A stretch of DNA of 41,690 bases from Myceligenerans pegani (GCF_014892515.1 NZ_JADBGR010000016.1:1-41690), one strand, 5' to 3'; positions 16,591 to 24,335 are shown, counted from the first letter of the stretch. Numbers and translations: made by a program. The notes: generated by a model from the letters alone, not told the origin.

Positions 16591-18621
16591 GCGCAGGGCG
16601 CGGCGTTCCTGCTCGATCTTCGTGAGTTCCGCGAAGGCCGCCTGGTACGCGTCGAAGTCGGCGGCCGGGTCCAGGCGTTGCAGGCGGCTGCGGGCGTGGG
16701 CGATGCGGCGGTTGAGCCCCATGTCGACCAGACGGCGGATCACGCCCTCGACGAAGCCCGGCACGGCGGCCTCCCGGTCCTCGGGGAGGTCGACGACGGC
16801 CAGCTCCGTGACGATCGGCGCGACCGTCTCCGGGGCGCGGTCCAGGACCTCGTCGACCCACGCGGCCGGTCCCACCGCCTTGCCGGTCACCGCGCCACCC
16901 GCCGCGACGACCGACTCGTGGACCGTGCGCCAGGCGGGCGTCAGGAAGGCGTCCGGCCCCAGCTCGTCGAACGCCTCCGGCACGTGCTGCGGGTACTGGA
17001 GCACGACGGCGAGCGCCAGCCGCTCGGCGCGCGCCACCGGGTCGCGCGGGTCCGGGGCGGGGATGCCCGACGGCGGCGCCGCGGCCGTTCCGCCACCGGG
17101 CGCGCCCGCGCCGTCGTCGGCCCCGGGACCTCCCGGGCCGCCGTGACCGCGCCCGCCCTGACCGCTGCCCTGGCCACGCCCGGAACCACCACGCCCGGAA
17201 CCACCACGCCCGGACGACGCGTCGCCGGGCCGGCTCGGCGCGGCATCGCGCGGCGCCGGCGTGCTCGCCGCCCGCTTCACCTCCCGCGCGACGGTGCGCT
17301 CGTCCATGCCGAGCCAGCCCGCGAGCATGCGCGCGTACTCGGGCCGCAGGGCGGTGTCGCGCATGCCGGCGATGCGGGGCGCGGCCTTGCGGAGGGCCCC
17401 GACGCGCCCCTCGGCGGTGTCGAGGTCGAACTCCTTCAGGTCGGTCTCGATGACGAACTGGAACAGCGGCGTGGGCTTCTCCACCAGGGCCCTGACGGCC
17501 TCGGGGCCCTTGGCCACGCGCAGGTCGCAGGGATCCATGCCGTCGTCGGCGACGGCGACGAACGTCTGCGCGTAGAAGCGCTGGTCCTCGCCGAAGGCGC
17601 GCATCGCGGCCTTCTGCCCGGCCTCGTCGCCGTCGAAGGTGAAGACGACCTTGCCGCCGAGCGTGGCCCCGGAGCGGAGCTGCATGCCGCCGCCCACGGC
17701 CGTGTCGCCCATGAGGCGGCGCACCACGCGTGCGTGCTCCGCGCCGAATGCGGTGCCGCACGTCGCGACCGCCGTCGTCACCCCCGACAGGTGTGCCGCC
17801 ATGACGTCCGTGTATCCCTCGACGATCACGACCTGCTTCTTCTGCGCGATCTCCCGCTTGGCCAGGTCGATCCCGTACAGCACCTGGGACTTCTTGTAGA
17901 GCGGGGTCTCGGGGGTGTTGAGGTACTTGGGGCCGTTGTCGTCGTCGAACAGCTTGCGGGCGCCGAAGCCGATCACGGCGCCGGTGACGTCGCGGATGGG
18001 CCAGACCACGCGGCCGCGAAAGCGGTCGTACACGCCGCGCTGCCCCTGGCTGACCAGGCCGGCGGTGATCAGCTCGTCCCGCGTGTAGCCGCGTCCCTGC
18101 AGGTGGCGCGACAGGTTGTCCCAGCCCTGGGGTGCGAAGCCGACGCCGAAGTGCTCCGCGTCCGCGCGCTCGAAGCTGCGTTCCGCGAGGAGCCGCCGCG
18201 CGGGGGCCGCGCCGGCGGTCATGAGCTGTTCCGCGTAGAACTCCTGGGCGACGCGATGCGCGTCGAGCAGGCGCTGTCGCTTGCCCGGTTCCTCGCGCGG
18301 CCGGGTCGGGCCGCCGTCCTCGTAGCGCAGCTGGACGCCGACCTTCGCGGCGAGGTGCTCCACGGCCTCGGCGAAGCCCATGCCGTCCATCTTCATGAGG
18401 AACGTGAAGACGTCCCCGCCCTCGCCGCAGCCGAAGCAGTGGTACCGCCCGACGCTGGGGCGCACGTTGAAGCTGGGGGAGCGCTCGTCGTGGAACGGGC
18501 ACAGCCCTTTGAGCGAGCCCACGCCGGCGGGCTTGAGCGTGACGTGGGCCGAGATCACCTCGTCGATACGCGCGCGCTCGCGTACCTCGTCCACGTCCTC
18601 GCGCCTGATGATCCCCGCCAC
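16579..18621 (-). CDS. dnaG: DNA primase
   Basis: 680-aa replicative primase that makes RNA primers for Okazaki fragments. The N-terminal zinc-binding domain has Cys41, His44, Cys62 and Cys65 (CPFH and CFGC). The RNA polymerase domain follows, with the TOPRIM acidic motifs EGYTD (Glu268) and DGDEAG (Asp330, Asp332). The C-terminal helicase-binding domain occupies about 525-680. Between them, residues about 452-526 form a long Gly/Ser/Arg- then Pro/Ala-rich linker encoded partly by 15-bp tandem repeats, which is unusual. The GTG at 18621 is chosen because AGIIRREDV is the normal DnaG N-terminus and a TAGACT -10 lies 7 nt upstream, implying a leaderless mRNA. It is convergent with malG and separated from its usual neighbour dgt. 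Confidence 0.97.
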   Translation of the reverse strand: MAGIIRREDVDEVRERARIDEVISAHVTLKPAGVGSLKGLCPFHDERSPSFNVRPSVGRYHCFGCGEGGDVFTFLMKMDGMGFAEAVEHLAAKVGVQLRYEDGGPTRPREEPGKRQRLLDAHRVAQEFYAEQLMTAGAAPARRLLAERSFERADAEHFGVGFAPQGWDNLSRHLQGRGYTRDELITAGLVSQGQRGVYDRFRGRVVWPIRDVTGAVIGFGARKLFDDDNGPKYLNTPETPLYKKSQVLYGIDLAKREIAQKKQVVIVEGYTDVMAAHLSGVTTAVATCGTAFGAEHARVVRRLMGDTAVGGGMQLRSGATLGGKVVFTFDGDEAGQKAAMRAFGEDQRFYAQTFVAVADDGMDPCDLRVAKGPEAVRALVEKPTPLFQFVIETDLKEFDLDTAEGRVGALRKAAPRIAGMRDTALRPEYARMLAGWLGMDERTVAREVKRAASTPAPRDAAPSRPGDASSGRGGSGRGGSGRGQGSGQGGRGHGGPGGPGADDGAGAPGGGTAAAPPSGIPAPDPRDPVARAERLALAVVLQYPQHVPEAFDELGPDAFLTPAWRTVHESVVAAGGAVTGKAVGPAAWVDEVLDRAPETVAPIVTELAVVDLPEDREAAVPGFVEGVIRRLVDMGLNRRIAHARSRLQRLDPAADFDAYQAAFAELTKIEQERRALRETA
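17174..17213. repeat. 15-bp tandem repeat inside dnaG
   Basis: Two full and one partial copy of the unit CCACGCCCGGAACCA, read in the dnaG frame as GSGRG-type residues. It accounts for part of the Gly-rich interdomain linker. Slippage in such a repeat would change linker length without breaking the frame. Confidence 0.85.
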
Positions 18622-18628
18622 GCACGTG

Positions 18629-18634
18629 AGTCTA
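18629..18634 (-). promoter_or_regulatory. -10 element of dnaG
   Basis: TAGACT on the minus strand, seven bases before the dnaG GTG. It fits the actinobacterial TANNNT consensus and the spacing that puts transcription start on the start codon. No clear -35 was found. Confidence 0.5.
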
Positions 18635-18776
18635 TGCGCGGACGACGGGGGGCAGGGGTTCGTCCACAGGCGGCGCATCAAACCTGGATTTGTCGGACTA
18701 CACGTGTTCGATACTCTTTGCCCAGAGTTCGGTCGCGGGCGTCCTGTCCCGCGACTCCTTGCTGGAGAGGGAGAGA

Positions 18777-18968
18777 ATGGTCAAGCTCGGCGGAGGCAAC
18801 CTCCGGTACCGCAAGCGGCTGTCGCTGGGGCCGCTGAAGTTCAACATCACCCAGAAGGGCCTGTCGTCGATGAGCATCAAGCTCGGCTTCTGGACGTGGA
18901 ACTCCAAGACCAAGAAGCACTCGCTCAACCTCCCGGGCGGCCTGAGCTGGTACAGCAACTCGAAGTAG
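18777..18968 (+). CDS. Small DUF4236-like protein, 63 aa
   Basis: 63-residue basic protein. The pattern LRYRKRLSLGPLKFNITQKG, followed by SIKLGFWTWNSKTKK and LNLPGGLSWYS, resembles the DUF4236 domain, whose members begin with an R-[FY]-RK-[RS] stretch and alternate short beta strands; the function of that domain is unknown. There is no signal peptide or membrane helix. The ATG at 18777 has a very good ribosome site (GGAGAGGGAGAG), and an upstream extension of the frame has no such support. It reads away from dnaG and is not followed by a co-directional gene. Codon use is somewhat richer in Lys, Asn and aromatic codons than its neighbours. Assignment to the domain is from pattern memory. Confidence 0.7.
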   Translation: MVKLGGGNLRYRKRLSLGPLKFNITQKGLSSMSIKLGFWTWNSKTKKHSLNLPGGLSWYSNSK

Positions 18969-19083
18969 GATCCGCGCCGCTCGTGCGCGCCCACCGGCTC
19001 GCCGACCACGACGACGGCGTCGATGCGGACATCGGTAACGACGTGATCGTCGTGCTCGGCGACGGCCGGCGCGCCACGGGCGG

Positions 19084-20250
19084 TCAGGCCACCAGCTCCG
19101 CGACGGTGCGGTGCTCCTTCGGGAACAGCGGGCCCACCAGGATCCTGTCGAGGCCGGGCAGGCGCATCGCGCGGAATCCCCAGCGGCGCAGCAGGAGCTT
19201 CGTCGTCGTCGCCGGGACGAACCAGTCCGCGGCCCGGTCCCGGGCGTTCGCCTGCACGCCGCCGGCCATCGGTCGCCAGAGGCGCTCGTAGTCGGCCAGT
19301 CCCTCGGCCACCGTGCCCGCCCGGTTCAGCCGCTCGGCCAGCACGTACGCTCCCGCCACGCCGAGCGAGGCGCCTTGTCCCGCGACCAGGGACACCGCGT
19401 GGGCTGCGTCGCCGATCAGCGCGACCCGGCCCGCGTGCCAGCGCGCCGTGTCGATCTGCGCGACCAGGTCGTAGTAGACCTCACCGGACGGCGGGCAGTG
19501 CGCCAGCGCCCGGTCCGCCAGGTCGCCCAGGCCCGCGTACTCCTGCCGCAGCACCCGGCGCGGATCGTCGGGAAGGTCCAGGTCGGACGTGCGGTGCACC
19601 GCGAACACGGCGACCCGGTCCTCGCCGATCCCGTAGAACCCCATCTGACGGTCGAGCGACTCGGTGAGCACGAACTGCCGGCGCACCTCTCGGTGCATCT
19701 CGGGATCCGTTAACACGTAGGCGCCGGTGTGCATCCCGAGGGGCCGCACGTCGTCCCGCTCGCCGCCGAACACGAGCGACCGGACGCGCGAGTGGATGCC
19801 GTCCGCCCCGACCACGAGGTCCGGGGTCAGGACCGTGCCGTCCGAGAGCTCGACCGCGTCGTCGTCGATCCGCTCGATCGTGGTGCCGTACCGCAGGCCG
19901 ACGTCGCCGGGCAGCGCCTCGCGGAGCACTCTCTCGAGCGCGGGGCGCATGACGCTGGTGATCTCGCCGTCGAGCGCCTTGGTGAACCGGTCGTAGCCGA
20001 CGGCGACCGTGGTGCGGCCGCGGGCGTCGATGTACCGGAACTCGTCGACCGGGCTGGCGGCCTCGCGCAGCTGTGGCAGCAGGCCCATGGCCGTGAGGGC
20101 CTGGAATCCCGGGCCGAAGAAGTCGATCATGTATCCCTGCTCGCGCGGCCCCGGCGCCGAGTCGACGACGAGCACCTCCCACCCGTGGTGGTGGAGCCGG
20201 CCGGCCGCGGCCAGGCCGGCGATACCGGCCCCGCAGACGATTGCCTTCAT
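19084..20250 (-). CDS. FAD-dependent monooxygenase (class A flavin hydroxylase family)
   Basis: 388-aa flavoprotein with the three hallmark motifs: GAGIAGLAAA at the N-terminus (ADP binding), DLVVGADGIHSRVR in the middle (DG motif) and VALIGDAAHAVSLVAGQGASLGVAGA (GD motif, FAD ribityl binding). The segment GYMIDFFGPGFQALTAMGLL resembles TetX-like and other antibiotic- or aromatic-modifying monooxygenases. These enzymes use NAD(P)H and O2 to hydroxylate small, often aromatic, molecules; the substrate here is unknown. It is translated from an ATG that overlaps the preceding tetR stop (ATGA), so the regulator and enzyme are made together and the enzyme is probably induced by its own substrate. 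Drug inactivation is possible but not shown by sequence. Confidence 0.88.
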   Translation of the reverse strand: MKAIVCGAGIAGLAAAGRLHHHGWEVLVVDSAPGPREQGYMIDFFGPGFQALTAMGLLPQLREAASPVDEFRYIDARGRTTVAVGYDRFTKALDGEITSVMRPALERVLREALPGDVGLRYGTTIERIDDDAVELSDGTVLTPDLVVGADGIHSRVRSLVFGGERDDVRPLGMHTGAYVLTDPEMHREVRRQFVLTESLDRQMGFYGIGEDRVAVFAVHRTSDLDLPDDPRRVLRQEYAGLGDLADRALAHCPPSGEVYYDLVAQIDTARWHAGRVALIGDAAHAVSLVAGQGASLGVAGAYVLAERLNRAGTVAEGLADYERLWRPMAGGVQANARDRAADWFVPATTTKLLLRRWGFRAMRLPGLDRILVGPLFPKEHRTVAELVA

Positions 20251-20891
20251 CGTTGCTCTCCCTTCGGTTCGTTCGGGTCCGGGCCGACGTCGGCCGGTGG
20301 GGCGCTCTCGGAGCCGACGCCGGCCCCTGCCTCGGCGAGCCGTCGCAGGACGGGCGCGATCGTCGCGGCCGAGAGCTCCGGGTCCAGCCCCTTGTGCAGC
20401 ATGAAGCCGTCGAACGTGGCCAGGACGACGACCGCCGTCGCCTCGGGTGCTGGGTGCCCGGCGCGCGCCAGAGCCGTCGCCAGGTCGTGGCGGAGGCCGA
20501 GCATGAGACCGGCGATCTCCGCGCGCAGCACCGGGTCCCGGGTCGCGGCGAGGTAGGCCTCGACGAACAGCAGCGACGCCGGGTCGTCGGCCGCGTACCG
20601 GTCCAGATCGTTCAGGAGCGCCTCGACCCCGTCCGCGGGATCGTCGGCCCGGGACAGCCACGTGGCGGACTCGTCGAGCGTGGTGCGCATCGCCTCGGTC
20701 GCGGCCTGCCGCAGCAGCGCCGGCAGGGACTCGAAGTGGTAGTGCACCAGGCCGGCGTGCACCCCGGCCCGCTCCGCGAGGTTCCGGGTGCTGACGGCGT
20801 TCCATCCGATCTCGCTGACGAGCTCGCGCGCGGCCGCCAGCAGCCGGGCGCGCACGGCCCGTCCCCGGTCGGCGCTCGTCCGTGCGGTCAC
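20247..20891 (-). CDS. TetR-family transcriptional regulator
   Basis: 214-aa repressor-type protein. The N-terminal helix-turn-helix domain spans about residues 10-55 (ARLLAAARELVSEIGWNAVS, LAERAGVHAGLVHYHF), with the VHYHF end of the recognition helix typical of TetR. The rest is the helical ligand-binding and dimerisation domain. The C-terminus is a Pro/Gly/Glu-rich tail. The GTG start at 20891 is supported by GGGAGG about 5 nt upstream; a longer frame would run through the operator. It overlaps the flavin monooxygenase gene by 4 nt and probably represses the pair through the inverted repeat at 20914-20929. Confidence 0.87.
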   Translation of the reverse strand: MTARTSADRGRAVRARLLAAARELVSEIGWNAVSTRNLAERAGVHAGLVHYHFESLPALLRQAATEAMRTTLDESATWLSRADDPADGVEALLNDLDRYAADDPASLLFVEAYLAATRDPVLRAEIAGLMLGLRHDLATALARAGHPAPEATAVVVLATFDGFMLHKGLDPELSAATIAPVLRRLAEAGAGVGSESAPPADVGPDPNEPKGEQR

Positions 20892-20901
20892 ACGTCCTCC
20901 C

Positions 20902-20929
20902 TGGGCAATCGACTTGGGCGATCGACCAA
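20902..20929. promoter_or_regulatory. Candidate TetR operator before the tetR-monooxygenase pair
   Basis: Near-perfect 16-bp palindrome TTGGGCGATCGACCAA (20914-20929, 14 of 16 symmetric) joined to a direct repeat TGGGCRATCGAC (20902-20913 and 20915-20926). It lies between the predicted promoter and the tetR start, where a bound dimer would block initiation. Size and symmetry suit a TetR operator. Confidence 0.6.
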
Positions 20930-20959
20930 ACACTAGCTCGACCGCCGGAGCCACCGCAA
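20930..20959 (-). promoter_or_regulatory. Promoter of the tetR-monooxygenase operon
   Basis: On the minus strand, TTGCGG (20954-20959), an 18-nt spacer and TAGTGT (20930-20935) form a sigma-70-like promoter. The predicted start falls inside the adjacent palindrome, which fits autorepression. Confidence 0.5.
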
Positions 20960-20998
20960 GCTCGACTGCCCGGAGCGGGGAGGGTTCCGGGCGGACGC

Positions 20999-21036
20999 GC
21001 CGAGGCGGCGGGCCGGACAGGGCCCGCCGCCTCGGC
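20999..21036 (-). terminator. Terminator after the LPMO gene
   Basis: Perfect 16-bp inverted repeat (20999-21014 against 21021-21036) with a 6-nt loop, 61 nt beyond the LPMO stop. It is very GC-rich with no T tract, the usual form in these genomes. It also separates the LPMO transcript from the tetR promoter. Confidence 0.75.
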
Positions 21037-21097
21037 GGTCATCGTGCGGTCGTCGGGTTCGTCGGCCGGGTGCCGGACGGGCCGTCGGGCCCGCGCG

Positions 21098-22195
21098 TCA
21101 GCCGATCGAGCAGGGTGTCCCGTTGAGGGTGGCGGCCGACGGCGTCGACGGCCCGCCGTTCGCGAGGTATCCGAACGTCGCGCTGCCGCCGGCCGGGATG
21201 GAGCCGTTCCACCCGGCGTTCGAGAAGGTCACCGTGTCGCCCGCTTGCGAGTACTCGCTGTTCCACGACTGGGTGACCGTGTCCCCGCCGGGGAAGGTGA
21301 CCTCCACGTCCCACGTGCCCACGGCGTCCTCGGTGGTCACCTCGCCCGCGCCCTGGTAGCCGCCGCTCCAGGAGTTCACCGAGTTGATCGTGACCTGGCA
21401 GGAGCCCGGCTCCTCGGTCGGGGTCGGCGTAGGTGTCGGAGTGGGCGTGGGTGTCGGAGTGGGCGTGGGGGTCGGCGTCGGGGTGGGCTCACCGTTGCCC
21501 TCGCCGAACACCACGTCCGAGCACGCGTAGAACGCCTCCGGGCTGTCCGAGCGCTCCCAGATCGAGTAGATGATGTGACGTCCCTGCTTGTTCGGCAGGT
21601 TCGCGTTCCAGTAGTACTCGGCGCCCTCGGGGCCGTTCTGCGTGGGCGGGTCGTACGCGACGTCGAACGGCTGCGGCTCCAGGTCCGACCACTTCAGCGG
21701 CTGGCTCGGGTCCCAGCCGTCCCGGGTGACGTACTGCATGAACTTGCCGGGATGGGCCGCCCAGGCCGAGTACCGGAACGTGACGTTCTGCCCGGCGGTG
21801 ACCCGCGTCGTCGGCCAGTCCGTGCCACCGGGACGCATCCCCGCGAAGTCCGCGCCCGGGCCGCAGAGGTTGCCGTCCGGGATGATCTCGCGGTGCCGGT
21901 CGCCGGCGTTCGAGATGAGGTTGCCGAACCAGTTGTAGAACGCGTAGTTGCCGTACTGCTGCAACGCCGCGGCGCACTTCGGGTTCTGCGGGTTCAGGGC
22001 GCCACCCTGGCCGTTGTCGATGCCGTCGCGGTAGCAGGCGTAGGTCCGGGACTGGGGGAACAGGGTCGTGCCGTGCGCGTCGGCCTCGGGCGGTGCCGGG
22101 TCGGCCACCACCACGAGCAGGGCCCCGAACAACGCGAGTGCCGCGGCCATGACCACCGCGCGTGCTCGCGTGACTTTCTTGACTGTTGCCGTCAC
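21098..22195 (-). CDS. Secreted lytic polysaccharide monooxygenase AA10 with CBM2
   Basis: 365-aa secreted copper enzyme that cleaves crystalline chitin or cellulose oxidatively. The signal peptide (KK, RAR, then a long hydrophobic core) ends at ADA, leaving His41 as the mature N-terminus; with His148 (AWAAHPG) it forms the copper histidine brace. The AA10 domain runs to about residue 232. A 12-fold Pro-Thr repeat (237-260) links it to a CBM2 (266-365) with flanking Cys266 and Cys362 and the pattern VTINSVNSW, WNGSIPAGGSATFGY. CBM2 binds cellulose or chitin. The GTG start has GGAG upstream; a longer frame would run back towards marR. It follows marR on the same strand after 95 nt. Chitin versus cellulose preference cannot be told from what I can see. 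Confidence 0.93.
   Translation of the reverse strand: MTATVKKVTRARAVVMAAALALFGALLVVVADPAPPEADAHGTTLFPQSRTYACYRDGIDNGQGGALNPQNPKCAAALQQYGNYAFYNWFGNLISNAGDRHREIIPDGNLCGPGADFAGMRPGGTDWPTTRVTAGQNVTFRYSAWAAHPGKFMQYVTRDGWDPSQPLKWSDLEPQPFDVAYDPPTQNGPEGAEYYWNANLPNKQGRHIIYSIWERSDSPEAFYACSDVVFGEGNGEPTPTPTPTPTPTPTPTPTPTPTPTEEPGSCQVTINSVNSWSGGYQGAGEVTTEDAVGTWDVEVTFPGGDTVTQSWNSEYSQAGDTVTFSNAGWNGSIPAGGSATFGYLANGGPSTPSAATLNGTPCSIG
21416..21487. repeat. Pro-Thr minisatellite encoding the LPMO linker
   Basis: Tandem 6- and 12-bp units, on the plus strand variants of GGTGTCGGAGTGGGCGTG, translated as twelve Pro-Thr pairs. This is an extended flexible linker common in secreted glycan-active enzymes of actinobacteria. 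The low-complexity DNA can change copy number by slippage. Confidence 0.9.
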
Positions 22196-22290
22196 TCGTC
22201 TCCACTCCTTCGTCGGTACGAGGTGTCGCCTCAGCGTCCGACGACGGTCGTGGGCGCGGTAGGAGCCGAAACGTGTAGGCGCGGTCGGTC

Positions 22291-22827
22291 CTACCGGACG
22301 CCCGGCTCCCGCGGCCAGTCCTCCGGCAGGATGTCGCGCCCGCCCTCCGGCGCGGCCGCCGCCAGTCGTCCCAGCACCTCGAGGAAGCGGGCGACGTCGT
22401 CCTCCGAACCGATCACCGCGCGCAGCCGGCGGTCGAACTCGACGGCCGCGGCCCGCAGCTCCTCGAAGAGGCGGGCGCCGTCCTCGGTGACCTCGACGTG
22501 CTGCACGCGCCGGTTGTCGGGCATGCGGGTACGCCTGATCAGTCCGTTGTCCTCCATGGCGCGCAGATGGTGGGTGAGCGTCGCCTCCCGGATCCCGACC
22601 GCGCCGGCCAGCTCCCGCTGCGTCCGCGGCGGGCTCGTGCCGAGCGCGAGCAGGATGTGCCACACCTGCCAGGACGCGCCGTGCTCCACGAGCAGGGCAT
22701 CGAACCCGCGGATCAGCGGCTGCGCCGTCTTCCACAGGGTGACGGCGACGGGGCGCCGGCCGCGCGGCGCCTGCGCGGCTCGCGGTTCGTCACCAGGGGC
22801 GGGGCTTTCGTCGGAGGTGTCACTCAT
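22291..22827 (-). CDS. MarR-family transcriptional regulator
   Basis: 178-aa winged-helix regulator. A disordered, acidic to Pro-rich N-terminus of about 30 residues precedes a dimerisation helix (WKTAQPLIRGFDALL) and the winged helix-turn-helix: TQRELAGAVGIREATLTHHL as the DNA-reading part and RTRMPDNRRVQHVEVTEDG as the wing, with the conserved Asp and Arg at its tip. MarR proteins usually repress efflux or detoxification genes and respond to phenolic or oxidised ligands. The ATG at 22827 has GGGAGG 8 nt upstream. It diverges from a flavin oxidase and MFS exporter across an 87-nt region carrying repeated ATCTAA half-sites, so these genes are its likely targets. Confidence 0.88.
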   Translation of the reverse strand: MSDTSDESPAPGDEPRAAQAPRGRRPVAVTLWKTAQPLIRGFDALLVEHGASWQVWHILLALGTSPPRTQRELAGAVGIREATLTHHLRAMEDNGLIRRTRMPDNRRVQHVEVTEDGARLFEELRAAAVEFDRRLRAVIGSEDDVARFLEVLGRLAAAAPEGGRDILPEDWPREPGVR

Positions 22828-22844
22828 GGCCCGAGCCTCCCACA

Positions 22845-22881
22845 AAACCCTTGCCATCTAATCCTTCGAGATCTAAGGTTT
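22845..22881. promoter_or_regulatory. Candidate MarR operator between marR and the flavin oxidase
   Basis: Two ATCTAA half-sites (22856-22861 and 22871-22876) spaced 15 bp apart are framed by an inverted repeat of AAACCCTT (22845-22852) and AAGGTTT (22875-22881). The position in the short divergent promoter region suits a regulator controlling both directions. Which of the two symmetries is used is unknown. Confidence 0.45.
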
Positions 22882-22914
22882 GATCGAACGTGTGTCCACG
22901 ACCTGGAGGCTCTC

Positions 22915-24261
22915 GTGTCAATCCCCCCGCTCCACGCATCCCTCACCGCGCTCGCCGAGACGTTCGGCGACCGCCTGCTCACCCCCGCGTCGCCCGGGTT
23001 CGACGCCCTCGCGGCGCCCGTGTTCGCCGGCGAGGCGCGCGTCCCGGCGGTCCTCGCGCGGCCACGCACCGCCGCCGAGGTGTCCGGCGTCGTCCGCGCG
23101 GCCCGCGACGCCGGGCTGCCGCTCACCGTCCGCTCCGGCGGCCATTCCTACACTCGCGCCTCGCTGCTCGACGGCGGCGTCGTGCTCGACCTGCGCCTCA
23201 TGGACGGCGTGCGCATCGACCAGGAGGCCCGGACCGGGCACGCCGAGGGCGGCGCGTCCGCCGGCGCCTACACGGCCGCCGCCGGAGAGCACGGCCTGGC
23301 CACCGGGTTCGGCGACACCGGCACGGTCGGGATCGCGGGCCTCACGCTCGGCGGCGGGATCGGATTCCTCAGCCGCCGCGACGGGCTCACGCTCGACAAC
23401 CTGGTGGGCGCCGAGGTCGTGCTCGCCGACGGCGAGATCGTCGAGACCGGCCCGGACCAGGAGCCCGACCTGTTCTGGGCGCTCCGTGGCGGAGGCGCCG
23501 GGACCGGCGTCGTGACCCGGCTGGATCTCCGGCTGACGGAGACCCCGGGTGTCGTCGGCGGCATCCTCGCCTGGCGGCCCGAGCCGGAGGTGCTGTCCGA
23601 CGTCGTCGCGGCGATCGCCGCGGCCCCGGACGAGCTGTCCGGCATGGTCAACGCCATGGTCGCCCCGCCAGCGCCGTTCCTGCCCGGCGAACTGCACGGC
23701 AAGCCCGTGATCATGGCGCTGGTCTGCTGGTCCGGCGCGCCCGAGGCGGCCGACGACGCCCTGGCCCCGCTCCGGGCGCACGCCCCGGTCGTCGACCTCG
23801 TCGCGGCCAAGACCTACCCCGCCATGTTCGAGGGCGGCGGTCCCGACGTGGCCGGCGTCCGTGCCGCGATCGCGACCGGGTTCACGGACGTCCCGGACCG
23901 GGAGGCCGCCGCGGCGATGATCGACGCCGTCGGTGCCGCGTCCGGTCCGGCCGTGGTCAACCTGCGGGTCATGGGCGGGGCGATCGGACGGGTCGGCGCC
24001 GACGAGACGGCGTTCGCCCACCGAGGTCACGCGGTCATGACGTCCGTCGCGGGGATGACGCCCGACCCCGAGCAGGAGGCGGCCGTGCGGGCCTGGGTCT
24101 CGGACGCCGCCTCTCGGTTCGGCGTGGACGACGGGCCCGCCTACGTGAACTTCCTGGGCGGAGACGCCCCGGAGGACCTCGCGCGCGCCCACCCCGGAGC
24201 CACCGGCGAGCGCCTGCGTGCCGTTCGTGCGAAGTACGGTGCGATCGGCGCCCCCGCCTGA
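22915..24261 (+). CDS. FAD-linked oxidase, berberine-bridge/6-hydroxynicotine oxidase type
   Basis: 448-aa oxidase of the FAD_binding_4 (PCMH) family. The segment RSGGHSYTR (about residues 70-78) holds the His that usually binds FAD covalently, followed by GGVVLDLRLM and the glycine-rich GDTGTVGIAGLTLGGGIG. The Cys that makes a second flavin link in bicovalent members is absent at GDTGTVGIAG, so a single covalent bond is expected. ALRGGGAGTGVVT is also characteristic. The C-terminal berberine-bridge motif is short and ends AKYGAIGAPA. There is no signal peptide. These enzymes oxidise alcohols, sugars, alkaloids or polyketides with O2; the substrate is unknown. The GTG start has GGAGG 6 nt before it. 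It diverges from marR and precedes an MFS exporter. Confidence 0.85.
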   Translation: MSIPPLHASLTALAETFGDRLLTPASPGFDALAAPVFAGEARVPAVLARPRTAAEVSGVVRAARDAGLPLTVRSGGHSYTRASLLDGGVVLDLRLMDGVRIDQEARTGHAEGGASAGAYTAAAGEHGLATGFGDTGTVGIAGLTLGGGIGFLSRRDGLTLDNLVGAEVVLADGEIVETGPDQEPDLFWALRGGGAGTGVVTRLDLRLTETPGVVGGILAWRPEPEVLSDVVAAIAAAPDELSGMVNAMVAPPAPFLPGELHGKPVIMALVCWSGAPEAADDALAPLRAHAPVVDLVAAKTYPAMFEGGGPDVAGVRAAIATGFTDVPDREAAAAMIDAVGAASGPAVVNLRVMGGAIGRVGADETAFAHRGHAVMTSVAGMTPDPEQEAAVRAWVSDAASRFGVDDGPAYVNFLGGDAPEDLARAHPGATGERLRAVRAKYGAIGAPA

Positions 24262-24309
24262 TCGGTGGCTCCCCCTGATGGGTGCCGCCGTGTCGGCCGT
24301 GCCCGGGAA

Positions 24310-24335
24310 TACAACGTGCCCTGGGCAACCTTGTA
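24310..24335. promoter_or_regulatory. Imperfect palindrome before the MFS gene
   Basis: TACAA (24310-24314) and TTGTA (24331-24335) flank a partly symmetric centre, 16 of 26 bases matching. It lies between the flavin oxidase and the mini-ORF before the MFS gene. The form suits a repressor operator, but no promoter hexamers fit well around it and the regulator is unknown. Confidence 0.35.

Noticed and set aside
18969-19083. Possible gene remnant between the DUF4236-like gene and the monooxygenase (RAHRLADHDDGVDADIGNDVIVVLGDG in one frame)
   Set aside because: The stretch is too short, has no start or family match, and the composition is ordinary for intergenic DNA here.
21416-21487. Repeat block considered as a CRISPR-like array
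   Set aside because: Units are 6-12 bp with no spacers and lie in frame within the LPMO gene, encoding a Pro-Thr linker.
22257-22296. Inverted repeat CGGTAGGA/TCCTACCG at the marR stop as a terminator
   Set aside because: The loop is 24 nt and the stem only 8 bp, so it is a weak candidate; read-through into the LPMO gene is equally possible.
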